Origin: Streptomyces sp. QL37
Lineage (GTDB): Bacteria; Actinomycetota; Actinomycetes; Streptomycetales; Streptomycetaceae
Assembly (NCBI RefSeq): GCF_002941025.1
Contig: NZ_PTJS01000001.1
Span: 1,984,001-2,048,000 of the forward strand
Reading direction: 5' to 3'
DNA length: 64,000 nucleotides
A model generated the notes under the pieces. That model saw nothing but the letters and a program-made list of their open reading frames with translations, ran no database searches and was not told where the DNA came from. The stretch's first letter is position 1. The number at the start of each line of letters is the position of its first letter. This document shows positions 53,283 to 61,950 of the stretch, in pieces. A program made the translations under genes and the position numbers.

Positions 53283-53309
53283 CGGGCAGTCGGGTGATCC
53301 GGCTGCCCG
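53283..53309 (+). terminator. terminator after the PhoX-like gene
   Basis: An 11-base stem with one U-G pair (53283-53293 with 53299-53309) and a five-base loop, eight bases after the stop. Confidence 0.65.
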
Positions 53310-53357
53310 GCCGGCGGGCGGCCGGAGCGCCGTGAGCACGATTCGAAGGACCACGGC

Positions 53358-53363
53358 TAGCGT
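53358..53363 (+). promoter_or_regulatory. -10 box of the deacetylase gene, leaderless start
   Basis: TAGCGT lies seven bases before the ATG at 53370. No ribosome site precedes the ATG, so the mRNA probably begins at the start codon. Confidence 0.5.
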
Positions 53364-53369
53364 CCTTCG

Positions 53370-54284
53370 ATGATCAAATCCGTTCGTACGATGATCGTGC
53401 TAGCTCTGGTGGGTGGAGTGCTCACCGGCTGCGGAAGCTCCGGGGCGACCCGCGCCACGACCGCCGCGCTCCCGACGGCCTCTCCGTCACCGGCGTCGGC
53501 ACCCGCGACAGGGCCCGCGTCCCCGTCGCGGGTGCCGGAGAGCGAGCCGCCCGTCCTGGCCCCCGGCCCCGGCGGTCTCACGCCGGTCTTCGAAAGACGG
53601 GCGGGCGGGACCGGCAACGGCTCCGGCGCCCGGGGCGGAGCGGGCGGGGCCGACAAGGCCGTCGCCCTCACCTTCGACGCGGACATGACGGCGGATCAGG
53701 GGCCGCGTGCCGCGGACGGCGAGCGCTTCGACAATCCCGGGCTGATCGCGTCGCTGCGCCGGCTGGAGGTCCCCTCGACGGTCTTCATGACCGGCAGGTG
53801 GGCGCAGGAGTACCCCGCCCAGGCCCGCTCGATCGGCACCGACCCCCTGTTCGAGATCGCCAACCACTCCTTCAGTCACTACGCCTTCTCCTCCCCCTGT
53901 TACGGCCTTCCGGCCGTCGGGAAGGCGGACATGCGGAGCGATGTGGAGCGGGCCTTCACAGCGATCCGGAAGACCGGGGCGCGCAACGTCGTGCCGTACT
54001 TCCGTTTCCCCGGCGGCTGCTACGACGACGCTTCGCTGAAGGCTCTGGCACCCACCGGTGTGACCGCGGTGCAGTGGGACGTGGTCAGCGGTGACGCCTT
54101 CGCCACGGACGCGGACGCGGTGGCCGAGCAGGTGCTGGACGGGGTGCGGCCGGGTTCCCTGGTGGTCATGCACTGCACCCGCAGCGCGGCGCCCGTCACC
54201 GAGGACGCCGTACGCCGGATCGTCCCGGAGCTGCGCGCGCGCGGCTACCGCTTCGTCAAGGTCTCCGAGCTGATGCGCGGCTGA
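53370..54284 (+). CDS. polysaccharide deacetylase lipoprotein (NodB domain)
   Basis: 304 residues. Lipoprotein signal with lipobox LTGC (Cys21), then a Ser/Ala/Pro linker to about 95. NodB motifs in order: ALTFDADMT, EIANHSFSHYAF, RFPGGCYDD, VQWDVVSGD and VVMHCTR, with the metal ligands Asp and two His intact. It probably removes acetyl groups from peptidoglycan or another surface polysaccharide, anchored outside the membrane. The start appears leaderless. Confidence 0.9.
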   Translation: MIKSVRTMIVLALVGGVLTGCGSSGATRATTAALPTASPSPASAPATGPASPSRVPESEPPVLAPGPGGLTPVFERRAGGTGNGSGARGGAGGADKAVALTFDADMTADQGPRAADGERFDNPGLIASLRRLEVPSTVFMTGRWAQEYPAQARSIGTDPLFEIANHSFSHYAFSSPCYGLPAVGKADMRSDVERAFTAIRKTGARNVVPYFRFPGGCYDDASLKALAPTGVTAVQWDVVSGDAFATDADAVAEQVLDGVRPGSLVVMHCTRSAAPVTEDAVRRIVPELRARGYRFVKVSELMRG

Positions 54285-54303
54285 GCACACACCGTCCGCC
54301 GCG

Positions 54304-54483
54304 TCAGCCGGAACAGGCGGTGCGCCCCGCCTCCTGCCATGCGCAGACCGGGCAGAGGGTGGCGCCCTTCGCCGACTCCGGGTGTTCGGTCGGCTGCCGG
54401 CACAGCACGCACTCGGCGTACGGCGGGCCCGCGTCCACGGGTGCGGGGGCCGGCGCGGGCGTCTCGCAGTACGCATCGTCCAT
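54304..54483 (-). CDS. 59-residue double-CxxC protein
   Basis: Small protein starting at the ATG at 54481-54483. After an acidic Pro/Ala start it has AECVLCRQPTEHPE and ATLCPVCAWQEAG, two CxxC pairs spaced like a zinc ribbon. It is 14 bases downstream of the ABC fusion gene stop on the same strand. The function is unknown. A much longer open frame through this stretch is a shadow. Confidence 0.7.
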   Translation of the reverse strand: MDDAYCETPAPAPAPVDAGPPYAECVLCRQPTEHPESAKGATLCPVCAWQEAGRTACSG

Positions 54484-54497
54484 ACGTCCGAGCGTAC

Positions 54498-56150
54498 TCA
54501 CTCGCGCAGAGCGGCGATCCGGGATGTGACAGCGCCCACCACGGCGGCGACGGCGAGGGCACCCGCCAGGGGCAGGAGCGGCACCCGCACCGTGCCGGTG
54601 AGCGAGCCGGAGACCAGGCCCGTCACCGCGGCCCTCGCGGGTGAGCCCTGCGTCACCAGGGCGAGCAGCGCGCCGAGCACGGTGGCGGCGAGCGACCAGC
54701 CGTGCCGGTGCAGGACCGGCCGGGCGCAGAGCGCCCCGACCGCCGCTCCCAGCAGCGCGGAGCACCCGGCGGCGAGCAGTCCGGCGAGCGCGGCGGGGAG
54801 AAGCGGTACGGCCACGGTGTGGTCGGTGCCGACCGGTGCGCTGACCAGCAGGACGATCCCCGTTCCGGCGGCGCCCAGGGCGAGCGCGCACCCCAGGCCG
54901 GTGAGCAGCGAGGCGCGGTGGGCGCGCGACGGCCCGACGGCGGAGGCGGTGACGGTCCGCGCGGCGAGCGGCTCCTGGGTCACGCTCAGCCGCGTGAACC
55001 AGGCGGCCGCGGGGAGCAGCGCCGCGGCGGCGAAACCGAGCGAGTCCAGCAGGGGCTGCCCCGCCTGTACGCCGATGCCCAGGACCGCCGCGTACAGGAG
55101 GAGGGGCGCGAGCCAGCGCTGGGAGCGTGCCAGCGTCGCGGCCTGGTAGCGGATCACGGCGGCCGTGGCACCCACCGGCGGACGGACCGCACGGGCCGGG
55201 CGCGAGACCGTCTCCGGCACGGAAGCGGCGGGGGCCGCGGACGGTGCGCCGGGAGCGGGACGGGGCACCTGACCGACGGCCGCCCCGTCCGTGGCGGCGG
55301 GCACCGGGGCCGGTACGGGGAGCTGTGAGAGCCCGGTGACGTGCCACGGCGGACGGGCCGTGAGGAGGGCCTGCAGCAGGGTGTCCGAGTGCGCCGCGGT
55401 GGTCGTGAGCCGGACGGCGGCCGGGTTCCCCGCGTCCCGTTCCACCACGGGTGCGCCCGGCAGCCCTGGCGGGAGGGCGGCGGGCGGTCGGCCGGTCGCC
55501 TCGATCCGGACGCGCGGGCCGGCATCGCCGGGCGAATCCACCGCCGCCGGGGTGAGCGTGCGGCCCTCCAGCCGGTACGCGAGGTCGGCCGCCCCCGCGA
55601 GCCGCCTCGGGTCGTGGTCGACGAACACCACCGTGGCGCCCTCGGCGACCCGCTCGGCGACGGCCAGGTCCAGTTCGTGCCGGGCCGCGGTGTCCAGTCC
55701 GGTCCAGGCCTCGTCCAGGACGAGGAGGTCCGGTTCGGCGAGGAGCGCCTGGGCGACGGCGACCTTCTGGCTGGTCCCCTTGGAGAGTTCCGCGAGAGGT
55801 GTACGGGCGTGCCCGGCGGCCCCGAAGCGCGCCAGCCACTCCTGGGCCCGCGCGGCGGCCTCGGCGGTCGGGAGGCCGTGGACGCGGCCCATGTGGACGA
55901 GGTAGCCGGCCGCGGTGAACGGCAGCGCCGCCGGGAAGCGTTCGGGGACGTACGCCGCGCGTGGCCGGCCCGTGACATGTCCCTCGGTCGGCGCGTCGAC
56001 GCCGGCGAGCAGCCTCAGCAGAGTCGACTTGCCGACACCGTTGGGGCCCTCGATCCGGACCAGGGTGCGCGCGGGCAGCTCCAGATCGAGCCCGCGCAGC
56101 ACCCAGGGGCCGCGCAGGCCGTACCGGCGGCCCACTCCTCGAAGGATCAA
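54498..56150 (-). CDS. ABC transporter, fused ATPase and membrane domain
   Basis: 550 residues starting with TTG at 56148-56150, which overlaps the AIM24 stop (TTGA). ATPase at 1-200: GPNGVGKSTLLRLLAGVD (Walker A), LSKGTSQKVAVAQALL (signature) and LLVLDEAWTGLD (Walker B). A Pro/Ala linker near 275-325 joins a hydrophobic half with about six TM segments. The ATPase-before-permease order in one polypeptide is less common than the reverse. Probably a half-transporter exporter; the substrate is unknown. Confidence 0.85.
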   Translation of the reverse strand: MILRGVGRRYGLRGPWVLRGLDLELPARTLVRIEGPNGVGKSTLLRLLAGVDAPTEGHVTGRPRAAYVPERFPAALPFTAAGYLVHMGRVHGLPTAEAAARAQEWLARFGAAGHARTPLAELSKGTSQKVAVAQALLAEPDLLVLDEAWTGLDTAARHELDLAVAERVAEGATVVFVDHDPRRLAGAADLAYRLEGRTLTPAAVDSPGDAGPRVRIEATGRPPAALPPGLPGAPVVERDAGNPAAVRLTTTAAHSDTLLQALLTARPPWHVTGLSQLPVPAPVPAATDGAAVGQVPRPAPGAPSAAPAASVPETVSRPARAVRPPVGATAAVIRYQAATLARSQRWLAPLLLYAAVLGIGVQAGQPLLDSLGFAAAALLPAAAWFTRLSVTQEPLAARTVTASAVGPSRAHRASLLTGLGCALALGAAGTGIVLLVSAPVGTDHTVAVPLLPAALAGLLAAGCSALLGAAVGALCARPVLHRHGWSLAATVLGALLALVTQGSPARAAVTGLVSGSLTGTVRVPLLPLAGALAVAAVVGAVTSRIAALRE

Positions 56151-56821
56151 GAGGACGACTTCTCCGGCTTGAGCTCACTCGGGCGTACGATCACGAACCC
56201 CTCGCCCTGGAGCATCAGCTGGACCGCCTCGCCGGACCCGCCGCGCACCATGGAGCCGACGCTCTGCGAGCGGTGCAGGGAGGTGGAGAGCTGGGCGCTC
56301 CAGCCGACGACCGCGTCCGTGTCGACGTACACCGGCTGCTGCGCGGTGACGGGGATCACGATGGGGTTGCCGTCGCAGATCAGGCCGAGCTTGCCGTATC
56401 CGCTGAAGACGCTGTTGAAGAGGCCGCCTCCGGTCATTCCGGCGCCCTTCACGGTCTTTATCTCGTAGGAGAGACTGGCGTCGAAGCAGAGGACGTTGCG
56501 GCCGTTGATGGTCAGGACGTCGCCCTGCTCCATCTCCACGATGAAACAGTTGGCCGCCTCGTGGGCGAACCAGGCCTCCCCCTGGCCGGTGACCGCCATC
56601 AGGGCCAGCCCCTCGCCGGTCACGGCCCGCTTGAGCATGCCGCCGATGCCCTGGCCCTTGCGCTCGAACCGGAGATCGCCACGGAAGGCGATCATGGAAC
56701 CCTGACGCGCGTGCATCTCACCGTTGACGGCGTACTTGATGGACTTGGCGTTCTGCAGGGTCATGCCGGGGGCGGTGGCCTGCTGCGCCATGTGCTCACT
56801 GGAAAAGAGGTCGCTCTTCAT
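56147..56821 (-). CDS. AIM24 family protein
   Basis: 224 residues from the ATG at 56819-56821. LQNAKSIKYAVNGEMHARQG SMIAFRGDLRFE, LMAVTGQGEAWFAHEAANCF IVEMEQGD and LICDGNPIVIPVTAQQPVYV DTDAVVGW match the AIM24/TRAP-like beta-helix family found in bacteria and mitochondria. Role in bacteria unclear. It is coupled to the ABC fusion gene by a four-base overlap. An ATG three codons upstream is also possible. Confidence 0.88.
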   Translation of the reverse strand: MKSDLFSSEHMAQQATAPGMTLQNAKSIKYAVNGEMHARQGSMIAFRGDLRFERKGQGIGGMLKRAVTGEGLALMAVTGQGEAWFAHEAANCFIVEMEQGDVLTINGRNVLCFDASLSYEIKTVKGAGMTGGGLFNSVFSGYGKLGLICDGNPIVIPVTAQQPVYVDTDAVVGWSAQLSTSLHRSQSVGSMVRGGSGEAVQLMLQGEGFVIVRPSELKPEKSSS

Positions 56822-56894
56822 AGCGCGCATCCTCACCCGGAGCCCTCTGTTCCGCCAAGAACACGTTGTCGGAGGGGCCTGGCAGACTGGACGC

Positions 56895-57659
56895 GTGAGC
56901 AGCGACCGCATTTCCGAGCCCCTTCCCGCCACGCCGGAGACCTCCGCCGACAGCCCGTTCCGTACGGAGCCGACGGCCCGTGACGAAGCCCCGCAGTTCG
57001 TCCTGCCGCTGGTGGTGCACCTGGAGAAGACCGATCCCCCGGCGCGCAACGACGCGCTGGTGACCGCGGCCCGCGCGGTGCTCACGATCCTCTCGGACCC
57101 CCGCTCGCTCGGTGAGGACGAGGGCGGGGCGGAGGGCGAGTGGGCGCGGGTCATGCGCGACTGGCAGGACGCCCGGATCCGCAAGGTGGTGCGGCGGGCG
57201 CGCGGCGCGGAGTGGCGCAAGGCCTCCGCGCTGCCCGGGATCACGGTCACGGGCGGGCACGCCGAGGTCCGGGTGTTCCCGCCGGTGCCCCTGGACGGCT
57301 GGCCCAAGGAGCTGGCCAAGCTCCAGGTCTCGGGCACCGACCTGGACGACCCGGAGCCCCTGGCCGCGCCCGATGCGGCCGGTCCGGTGCTGTGGATGAG
57401 TCCTGACGTCGAGATGTCGGCGGGCAAGGCCATGGCGCAGGCCGGCCACGGCGCCCAGCTCGCCTGGTGGGAGCTGTCGGACACGGAGCGCAAGGCGTGG
57501 CGCGAGGCCGGGTTCCCGCTCTCCGTCGCCACTCCGGACGCCGCCCGCTGGCGCGAACTCACCGCGAGCGGGCTGCCGGTGGTGCGGGACGCCGGATTCA
57601 CCGAGATCGCCCCGGGGTCCTGCACGGTCGTCGCCGACCACCCGGCCCTGCGCCGCTGA
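56895..57659 (+). CDS. peptidyl-tRNA hydrolase II-like protein
   Basis: 254 residues from GTG 56895. The Pth2-like domain is C-terminal (about 155-254): VLWMSPDVEMSAGKAMAQAG HGAQLAWW, then VVRDAGFTEIAPGSCTVVAD HP. The first 150 residues (QFVLPLVVHLEKTDPPARND ALVTAARAVLT, VRRARGAEWRKASALPGITV) have no known function. Pth2 enzymes recycle peptidyl-tRNA; this longer actinobacterial form may have another task. It is divergent from AIM24 across 73 bases. Confidence 0.82.
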   Translation: MSSDRISEPLPATPETSADSPFRTEPTARDEAPQFVLPLVVHLEKTDPPARNDALVTAARAVLTILSDPRSLGEDEGGAEGEWARVMRDWQDARIRKVVRRARGAEWRKASALPGITVTGGHAEVRVFPPVPLDGWPKELAKLQVSGTDLDDPEPLAAPDAAGPVLWMSPDVEMSAGKAMAQAGHGAQLAWWELSDTERKAWREAGFPLSVATPDAARWRELTASGLPVVRDAGFTEIAPGSCTVVADHPALRR

Positions 57660-57999
57660 CCCGCCGGGCCGTCCCTCAGGTGCTGACGGTGGCGACGGGG
57701 TCGGGCCCGTAGGTACGGGCCACCTCCGTCACGCGGCCGACGGAGGCCACCACCGGCTCCGTGACGCCGTCCGCCGGACTCTTCACGCGCCCGGGAGCCC
57801 GGCCGTCCGACGTGGTCCCGCGCCGCCGGCCGACCGGACAAAGCGGGCGGCGCGCCCGGAGATTCCCGCCCGGCTGAACATCCCTGCGCCGATCTGCGTA
57901 TCTCCCCGTACCGCCGCACCGGCATTAGCGCCAAGTAGGTTGCGCGCCGAGTCGGTTGGCGGTTGATTCGAGCTGTCACGCACCGGCCCGGGAGACATC
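57660..57999. other. 340-base gap before the DUF4142 gene
   Basis: No firm gene was found. A minus-strand frame of 36 codons (57676-57786, GTG start, product VKSPADGVTEPVVASVGRVT onward) is possible but has no supporting evidence. The last 60 bases hold the control region of the DUF4142 gene. Confidence 0.4.
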
Positions 58000-58755
58000 T
58001 TGCTGCGACGCGTCAACGGAACGGCCCTCATCATCGCCGCGCTTGTCGCCACGCTCGGCGCGCTCGCCTTTCCCGTGTGGTCGTACGCCGACCGCTCCGG
58101 CACCGCCGAGGCCGATCTGAACGCCTCCAGCGTCGCGACCCAGTGGGGACCGCTCTCCGCCACCGACCGGGACTTCCTGGTCAAGGTGCGTCTCGCCGGG
58201 CTGTGGGAGCTGCCCGCCGGGCAGCAGGCCATCGAGCGCGCACCGAGCGAGGGGGTGAAGCTCGCCGGCGATCACCTGGTGGTCGGTCACACGGACCTGG
58301 ACCGGCGGGCCCGCGACGTGGCCGCCAAGCTCGGGGTGGAGCTCCCGAACCAGCCGACGGGGCAGCAGCAGGGCTGGCTCAGGGAGCTCACCGCCGCGAG
58401 TGGCCAGGAGTACGAGCAGAAGTTCGCCAATCTGCTGCGCGCCGCGCACGGCAAGGTGTTCGCGCTGATCGCGCAGGTCCGGCACACCACGCGCAACTCA
58501 CTGATCCGGCAGCTGGCCTCCGACGCCAACCAGACCGTGCTCGACCACATCACGATGCTGGAGCGCACCGGCTTCGTCGACTTCGACGGCCTGGCGCGCG
58601 AGGCGGCCGGCGCTTCGACGGCCGGCCCGTCCGGGCCTCCCGTGCCGTCGGGTGCGGGCGTCCCGCAGGTCCCGGTGCCGGTGACTCCGAGCGGCGACCA
58701 GTCGTTCACCTCCCGCCCGGTGCCACCGACGATGGCTCCGCTGCCTCAGCCGTAG
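58000..58755 (+). CDS. DUF4142 family protein
   Basis: 251 residues starting with TTG at 58000, with GGGAGA nearby upstream. An N-terminal hydrophobic helix (TALIIAALVATLGALAFPVW) is a signal peptide or anchor. SATDRDFLVKVRLAGLWELP AGQQAIER, DLDRRARDVAAKLGVELP and QLASDANQTVLDHITMLERT GFVDF match DUF4142, a ferritin-like helical bundle exported in many bacteria. The C-terminal 45 residues are Pro/Val/Ser rich. Function unknown. It is convergent with the GH43-like gene, only six bases apart. Confidence 0.85.
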   Translation: MLRRVNGTALIIAALVATLGALAFPVWSYADRSGTAEADLNASSVATQWGPLSATDRDFLVKVRLAGLWELPAGQQAIERAPSEGVKLAGDHLVVGHTDLDRRARDVAAKLGVELPNQPTGQQQGWLRELTAASGQEYEQKFANLLRAAHGKVFALIAQVRHTTRNSLIRQLASDANQTVLDHITMLERTGFVDFDGLAREAAGASTAGPSGPPVPSGAGVPQVPVPVTPSGDQSFTSRPVPPTMAPLPQP

Positions 58756-58761
58756 GGCCGG

Positions 58762-60120
58762 TCAGTCACGGTCGTGACGCTGGACGTAGAGGCGGTTGCC
58801 CTTCGGGCCCGTCCATTCCACCCGCACGACACCGGGCACGGCCGCGTCGGGGAGCCGTGACGGGTTGGACCAGTGGCCGAAGTTCGGGTTGCGGAAGAAC
58901 GTCGCCCACAGGTCCCCGCGGGAATCCTCGAAGAAGTTGTTGTGCCCGGCGCCGACGCCGACCGTCCAGCGCTCGGAGTACGGGCCCTCGAAGCTGTCCG
59001 AGACGGCGGCGACCGCGTCGTACTGGTACTGCACACGGCCCGTGCCGCCCGGCTCGTAGGCCTGGCGCGCGGTGCCGTCGGCCTCGACCGACGTCCGGTC
59101 CCAGGCGGCGTGGAGGAGGAAGTACTTCCCCCCGTACTTGAACACGTAGGCGCCTTCGAGATACGGCTCGGGCGTGTAGGGGGTCTGCCGGAACAGCGGA
59201 AGATTCGCCGTCGGGACGATGTCCTCCATGTCGTCGCGGAACTTCGCGTACAGGTTGTTGTGCAGCACGAGCCAGGCGTCGTCGCCCTCGCTGTAGAGGC
59301 TCCCGTCGATGTGGTGGTAGGCGCCGGGCCTGATGAAGCTCGGCCCTCCGATGAACGACTCACCGAAGGGCTTCTCCAGGTTCCCCTCGACGAGCCGGTA
59401 CGGGCCCTCGACCCCGCCCTCGCTCACGAGCATGAACGAGCCCACCTTCTCGGAGTGGTCTCCCATGCAGGCGACGATGTACCACTTCCCCCGGAAGAGG
59501 TGCAGCTCCGGGGCCCACGCCTGGCCGCGCTTGCCGAACTGCTCGTCGTACCAGTACTCCTGCCAGGGGGCGACGACCGTGCGTCCGGGCCGGTTCTCGT
59601 CGGTGAACTCGGGCGACCACACCTTGCCCTTCTCCGCGCCGGGCCGGATCCGCGTGGTGTCGGCCAGCTTCCAGGGCCCCTTGAGGGAGCGGGCCGTCCA
59701 GACGAAGATGCCGTCGTTCCACGGGCCGGCCGCTTCGAGGCCGGGCACGCGGGTGGTGCCGGTGGCCACGTAGAGCGGACGGCCGTCGACGACGAAGCAG
59801 TTGACGTAGGTGTCCCGCATCCACACCACTCCCCGCTCCCTGTCACGGGGTCGCAGCTCCAGCGGGAGGACGAACGAGTTGTCCTCACGGGGCCACAGGT
59901 CCTGCCGGGTGTCCGCGAGGCCGTAGGGCTCGGGATCGGGCCAGTTCGCCGGGTACCGCCGCTTCGCCCCGGCCGGAGCGGCAGGGCTCGGGGCCGGGGC
60001 GGCCGAGGCCTGCGTCGTCGACGCGGCTGTCACGGGCAGCGCGGCCGCCGCTCCCACTCCGGCGGCACGGGCCAGCAGGGACCGCCGGCCGAGGCGCGGG
60101 CTGTTCTCGGTGCTGGTCAT
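58762..60120 (-). CDS. Tat-exported GH43-like glycoside hydrolase
   Basis: 452 residues. Tat signal with Arg12-Arg13 then LLARAAGVGAAAALPVTAAS. The rest is a five-bladed beta-propeller of the GH43/DUF377 type: VWMRDTYVNCFVVDGRPLYV, VWSPEFTDENRP, AWAPELHLFRGKWYIVACMG and EPYLEGAYVFKYGGKYFLLH, which contain the acidic residues expected at the active site. It probably acts on arabinose- or xylose-containing plant polymers outside the cell. It has a 531-base upstream region with an inverted repeat at 60406-60425. Confidence 0.85.
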   Translation of the reverse strand: MTSTENSPRLGRRSLLARAAGVGAAAALPVTAASTTQASAAPAPSPAAPAGAKRRYPANWPDPEPYGLADTRQDLWPREDNSFVLPLELRPRDRERGVVWMRDTYVNCFVVDGRPLYVATGTTRVPGLEAAGPWNDGIFVWTARSLKGPWKLADTTRIRPGAEKGKVWSPEFTDENRPGRTVVAPWQEYWYDEQFGKRGQAWAPELHLFRGKWYIVACMGDHSEKVGSFMLVSEGGVEGPYRLVEGNLEKPFGESFIGGPSFIRPGAYHHIDGSLYSEGDDAWLVLHNNLYAKFRDDMEDIVPTANLPLFRQTPYTPEPYLEGAYVFKYGGKYFLLHAAWDRTSVEADGTARQAYEPGGTGRVQYQYDAVAAVSDSFEGPYSERWTVGVGAGHNNFFEDSRGDLWATFFRNPNFGHWSNPSRLPDAAVPGVVRVEWTGPKGNRLYVQRHDRD

Positions 60121-60651
60121 ATCGGGCGTGTTCTCCTTCGTTCGTCCAGGACGCCGGGCCCGGTCCGGGAGGACCGACGGCGGGCACGGTGGTTCGTCCG
60201 GCCCGGTCCCGGGCCGGTTCCGGTCTGTTCGGGTTCGGCTCGTCCGCCGGACGTACGCGCCGGTGGAGGCGGCTCCGGGCGGCGGCCCACGCCCGTGTCA
60301 CGGGCTACGGGATGCGCGGTGCGGCGGTCGTACGGTGCCGGCCCGGACACCCCGGCGGGAGTGTGCGGCCGTCCTTGGACGGCATGTCGATCAGCATGCG
60401 AAGGCCTGTTGATCTCCGTCAACAGACCATGGAATTAATCCGGGGTGTCCGGCTCGTCGGCATGTCTGCGCCACCCCGCGTTTGCGCAGGTCGGTGGGGT
60501 ACCGATCAGCCGGAAGGGAGCATCACGATCGGATAACGGCGCACTTCCGTCCTGTCCGGGAACCTCAAATTCAGCTCTGAACGTCCCCCTTTGCGGGTTC
60601 ACCGCACCGCGACGGGGCCATGACCCCTGCACAGGACGGGGAGGGGACACC
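60121..60651. other. 531-base divergent gap, GH43-like gene and DUF692 gene
   Basis: No gene is supported. It must hold the promoters of both neighbours. The clearest element is the 7-base inverted repeat at 60406-60425; a purine-rich ribosome site GGGGAGGGGA lies just before the DUF692 start. Confidence 0.6.
60406..60425. promoter_or_regulatory. inverted repeat, possible operator of the GH43-like gene
   Basis: CTGTTGA-TCTCCG-TCAACAG, perfect 7-base arms around six bases. On the minus strand the right arm contributes TTGACG, a fair -35 box pointing at the GH43-like gene. The regulator is unknown. Confidence 0.4.
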
Positions 60652-61944
60652 ATGAAGCTGGGGATCGGCATCGGATGGCGGCCGGAGATCGCGGACGCCG
60701 TGGAGGCGCTGCCGGAGATCGACTGGGTCGAGGCGGTCGCGGAGAACCTCTGCGCGGACCATCTCCCCGATTCCCTCGTACGCCTCCGGGAGCGCGGGGT
60801 CACGGTCGTCCCGCACGGGGTGTCGCTGGGCCTGGGCGGGGCCGACCGCCCCGATCCGGGCCGCCTCGCCGGCCTGGCCGCACGCGCCGAGTTGCTGGGC
60901 ACCCCCCTGGTGACCGAGCACATCGCGTTCGTACGCGCCGGAGGGCCGCTCACCGCGTCACCGGTCCTGGAGGCCGGCCATCTGCTGCCGGTCCCGAGGA
61001 CCTGGGACGCCCTGGAGGCGCTCTGCGAGAACGTGCGGATCGCGCAGGACTCGCTGCCCGTCCCACTGGCCCTGGAGAACATCGCCGCCCTGATCTCCTG
61101 GCCCGGGGAGGAGTTGACCGAGGGGCAGTTCCTCGCCGAGCTGGTCGAGCGCACCGGCGTACGGCTGCTGATCGACGTCGCCAATCTCCACACCAATCAC
61201 GTGAACCGCGGCGAGGACCCCGCGACGGCGCTCGACGAACTGCCGGTGGAGGCCATCGCGTACGTCCATGTCGCGGGCGGCGTCGAGAAGGACGGCGTCT
61301 GGCACGACACGCACGCCCACCCCGTGACGCGCCCCGTCCTGGACGTGCTGGGCGAGCTCCGCTCCCGCGTCGACCCGCCCGGGGTCCTGCTGGAGCGCGA
61401 CGACGACTTCCCGCCGGCGGACGAGCTGGCCGGTGAACTGACCGCGATCCGCACCACCCTGGCGGCTGCGGCCACCACCCCGGGGGCCGGCGGGAGGCGG
61501 CCCTCCCGGCCCCCGGAGCCTGCCGTCCGCGCACCGGGAGCCCGTGACCGTACCGCCGTCGCGCAGACCGCGCTGCTCTCCTCCCTCGTGGCCGGCACGC
61601 CCGCCCCGGACGGCTTCGACCACCGGCGCCTCGGGGTGCAGAGCCGTGCCCTGGCCGCGAAGCGGGCCGACGTCGTCGCCAAGGTCGCACCGGAGCTGCC
61701 CGAGATCCTCGGTGACGGCTACCGGAAGGCGTTCCTCGCGTACGCCAGGAACCGGCCGATGTCCGGCGGTTACCGCCGTGACGCGCTCGGCTTCGCCGAG
61801 CAGCTGCTCGCCACCGGCCGCCCGGCCGACGACGCGGCCCGGCGGAGGCTGACCCGCTGGTGGCAGGAGCGCGCGGCACCCCGTCCACCGCGCCGAGGGA
61901 CCCGCCTGGTCCACGCCGCCCGTACCGCCCTGCTCGGAAGGTGA
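60652..61944 (+). CDS. DUF692 family iron enzyme homologue (MbnB/TglH-like)
   Basis: 430 residues from ATG 60652 with a strong ribosome site. All metal-ligand motifs of the DUF692 TIM barrel are visible: [10 protein letters not shown] (His55), VTEHIAF (His90), ALENIA (Glu142, Asn143), [12 protein letters not shown] (Asp175, His180), YVHVAGG (His206), WHDTHAHPV (Asp219, His221, His223) and LERD (Glu249). Characterised members (MbnB, TglH, ChrH) use two or three iron atoms to remodel Cys residues in peptides. A 150-residue C-terminal extension includes an Ala/Pro linker and a helical region ([20 protein letters not shown]). The next gene starts six bases later and encodes a membrane protein with Cys in a Gly/Ser tail, a possible substrate. 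Confidence 0.88.
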   Translation: MKLGIGIGWRPEIADAVEALPEIDWVEAVAENLCADHLPDSLVRLRERGVTVVPHGVSLGLGGADRPDPGRLAGLAARAELLGTPLVTEHIAFVRAGGPLTASPVLEAGHLLPVPRTWDALEALCENVRIAQDSLPVPLALENIAALISWPGEELTEGQFLAELVERTGVRLLIDVANLHTNHVNRGEDPATALDELPVEAIAYVHVAGGVEKDGVWHDTHAHPVTRPVLDVLGELRSRVDPPGVLLERDDDFPPADELAGELTAIRTTLAAAATTPGAGGRRPSRPPEPAVRAPGARDRTAVAQTALLSSLVAGTPAPDGFDHRRLGVQSRALAAKRADVVAKVAPELPEILGDGYRKAFLAYARNRPMSGGYRRDALGFAEQLLATGRPADDAARRRLTRWWQERAAPRPPRRGTRLVHAARTALLGR

Positions 61945-61950
61945 CTTCGG

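Noticed and set aside
57676..57786. 36-codon minus-strand frame as a gene
   Set aside because: No ribosome site, no recognisable motif, and random frames of this length are common at this GC.
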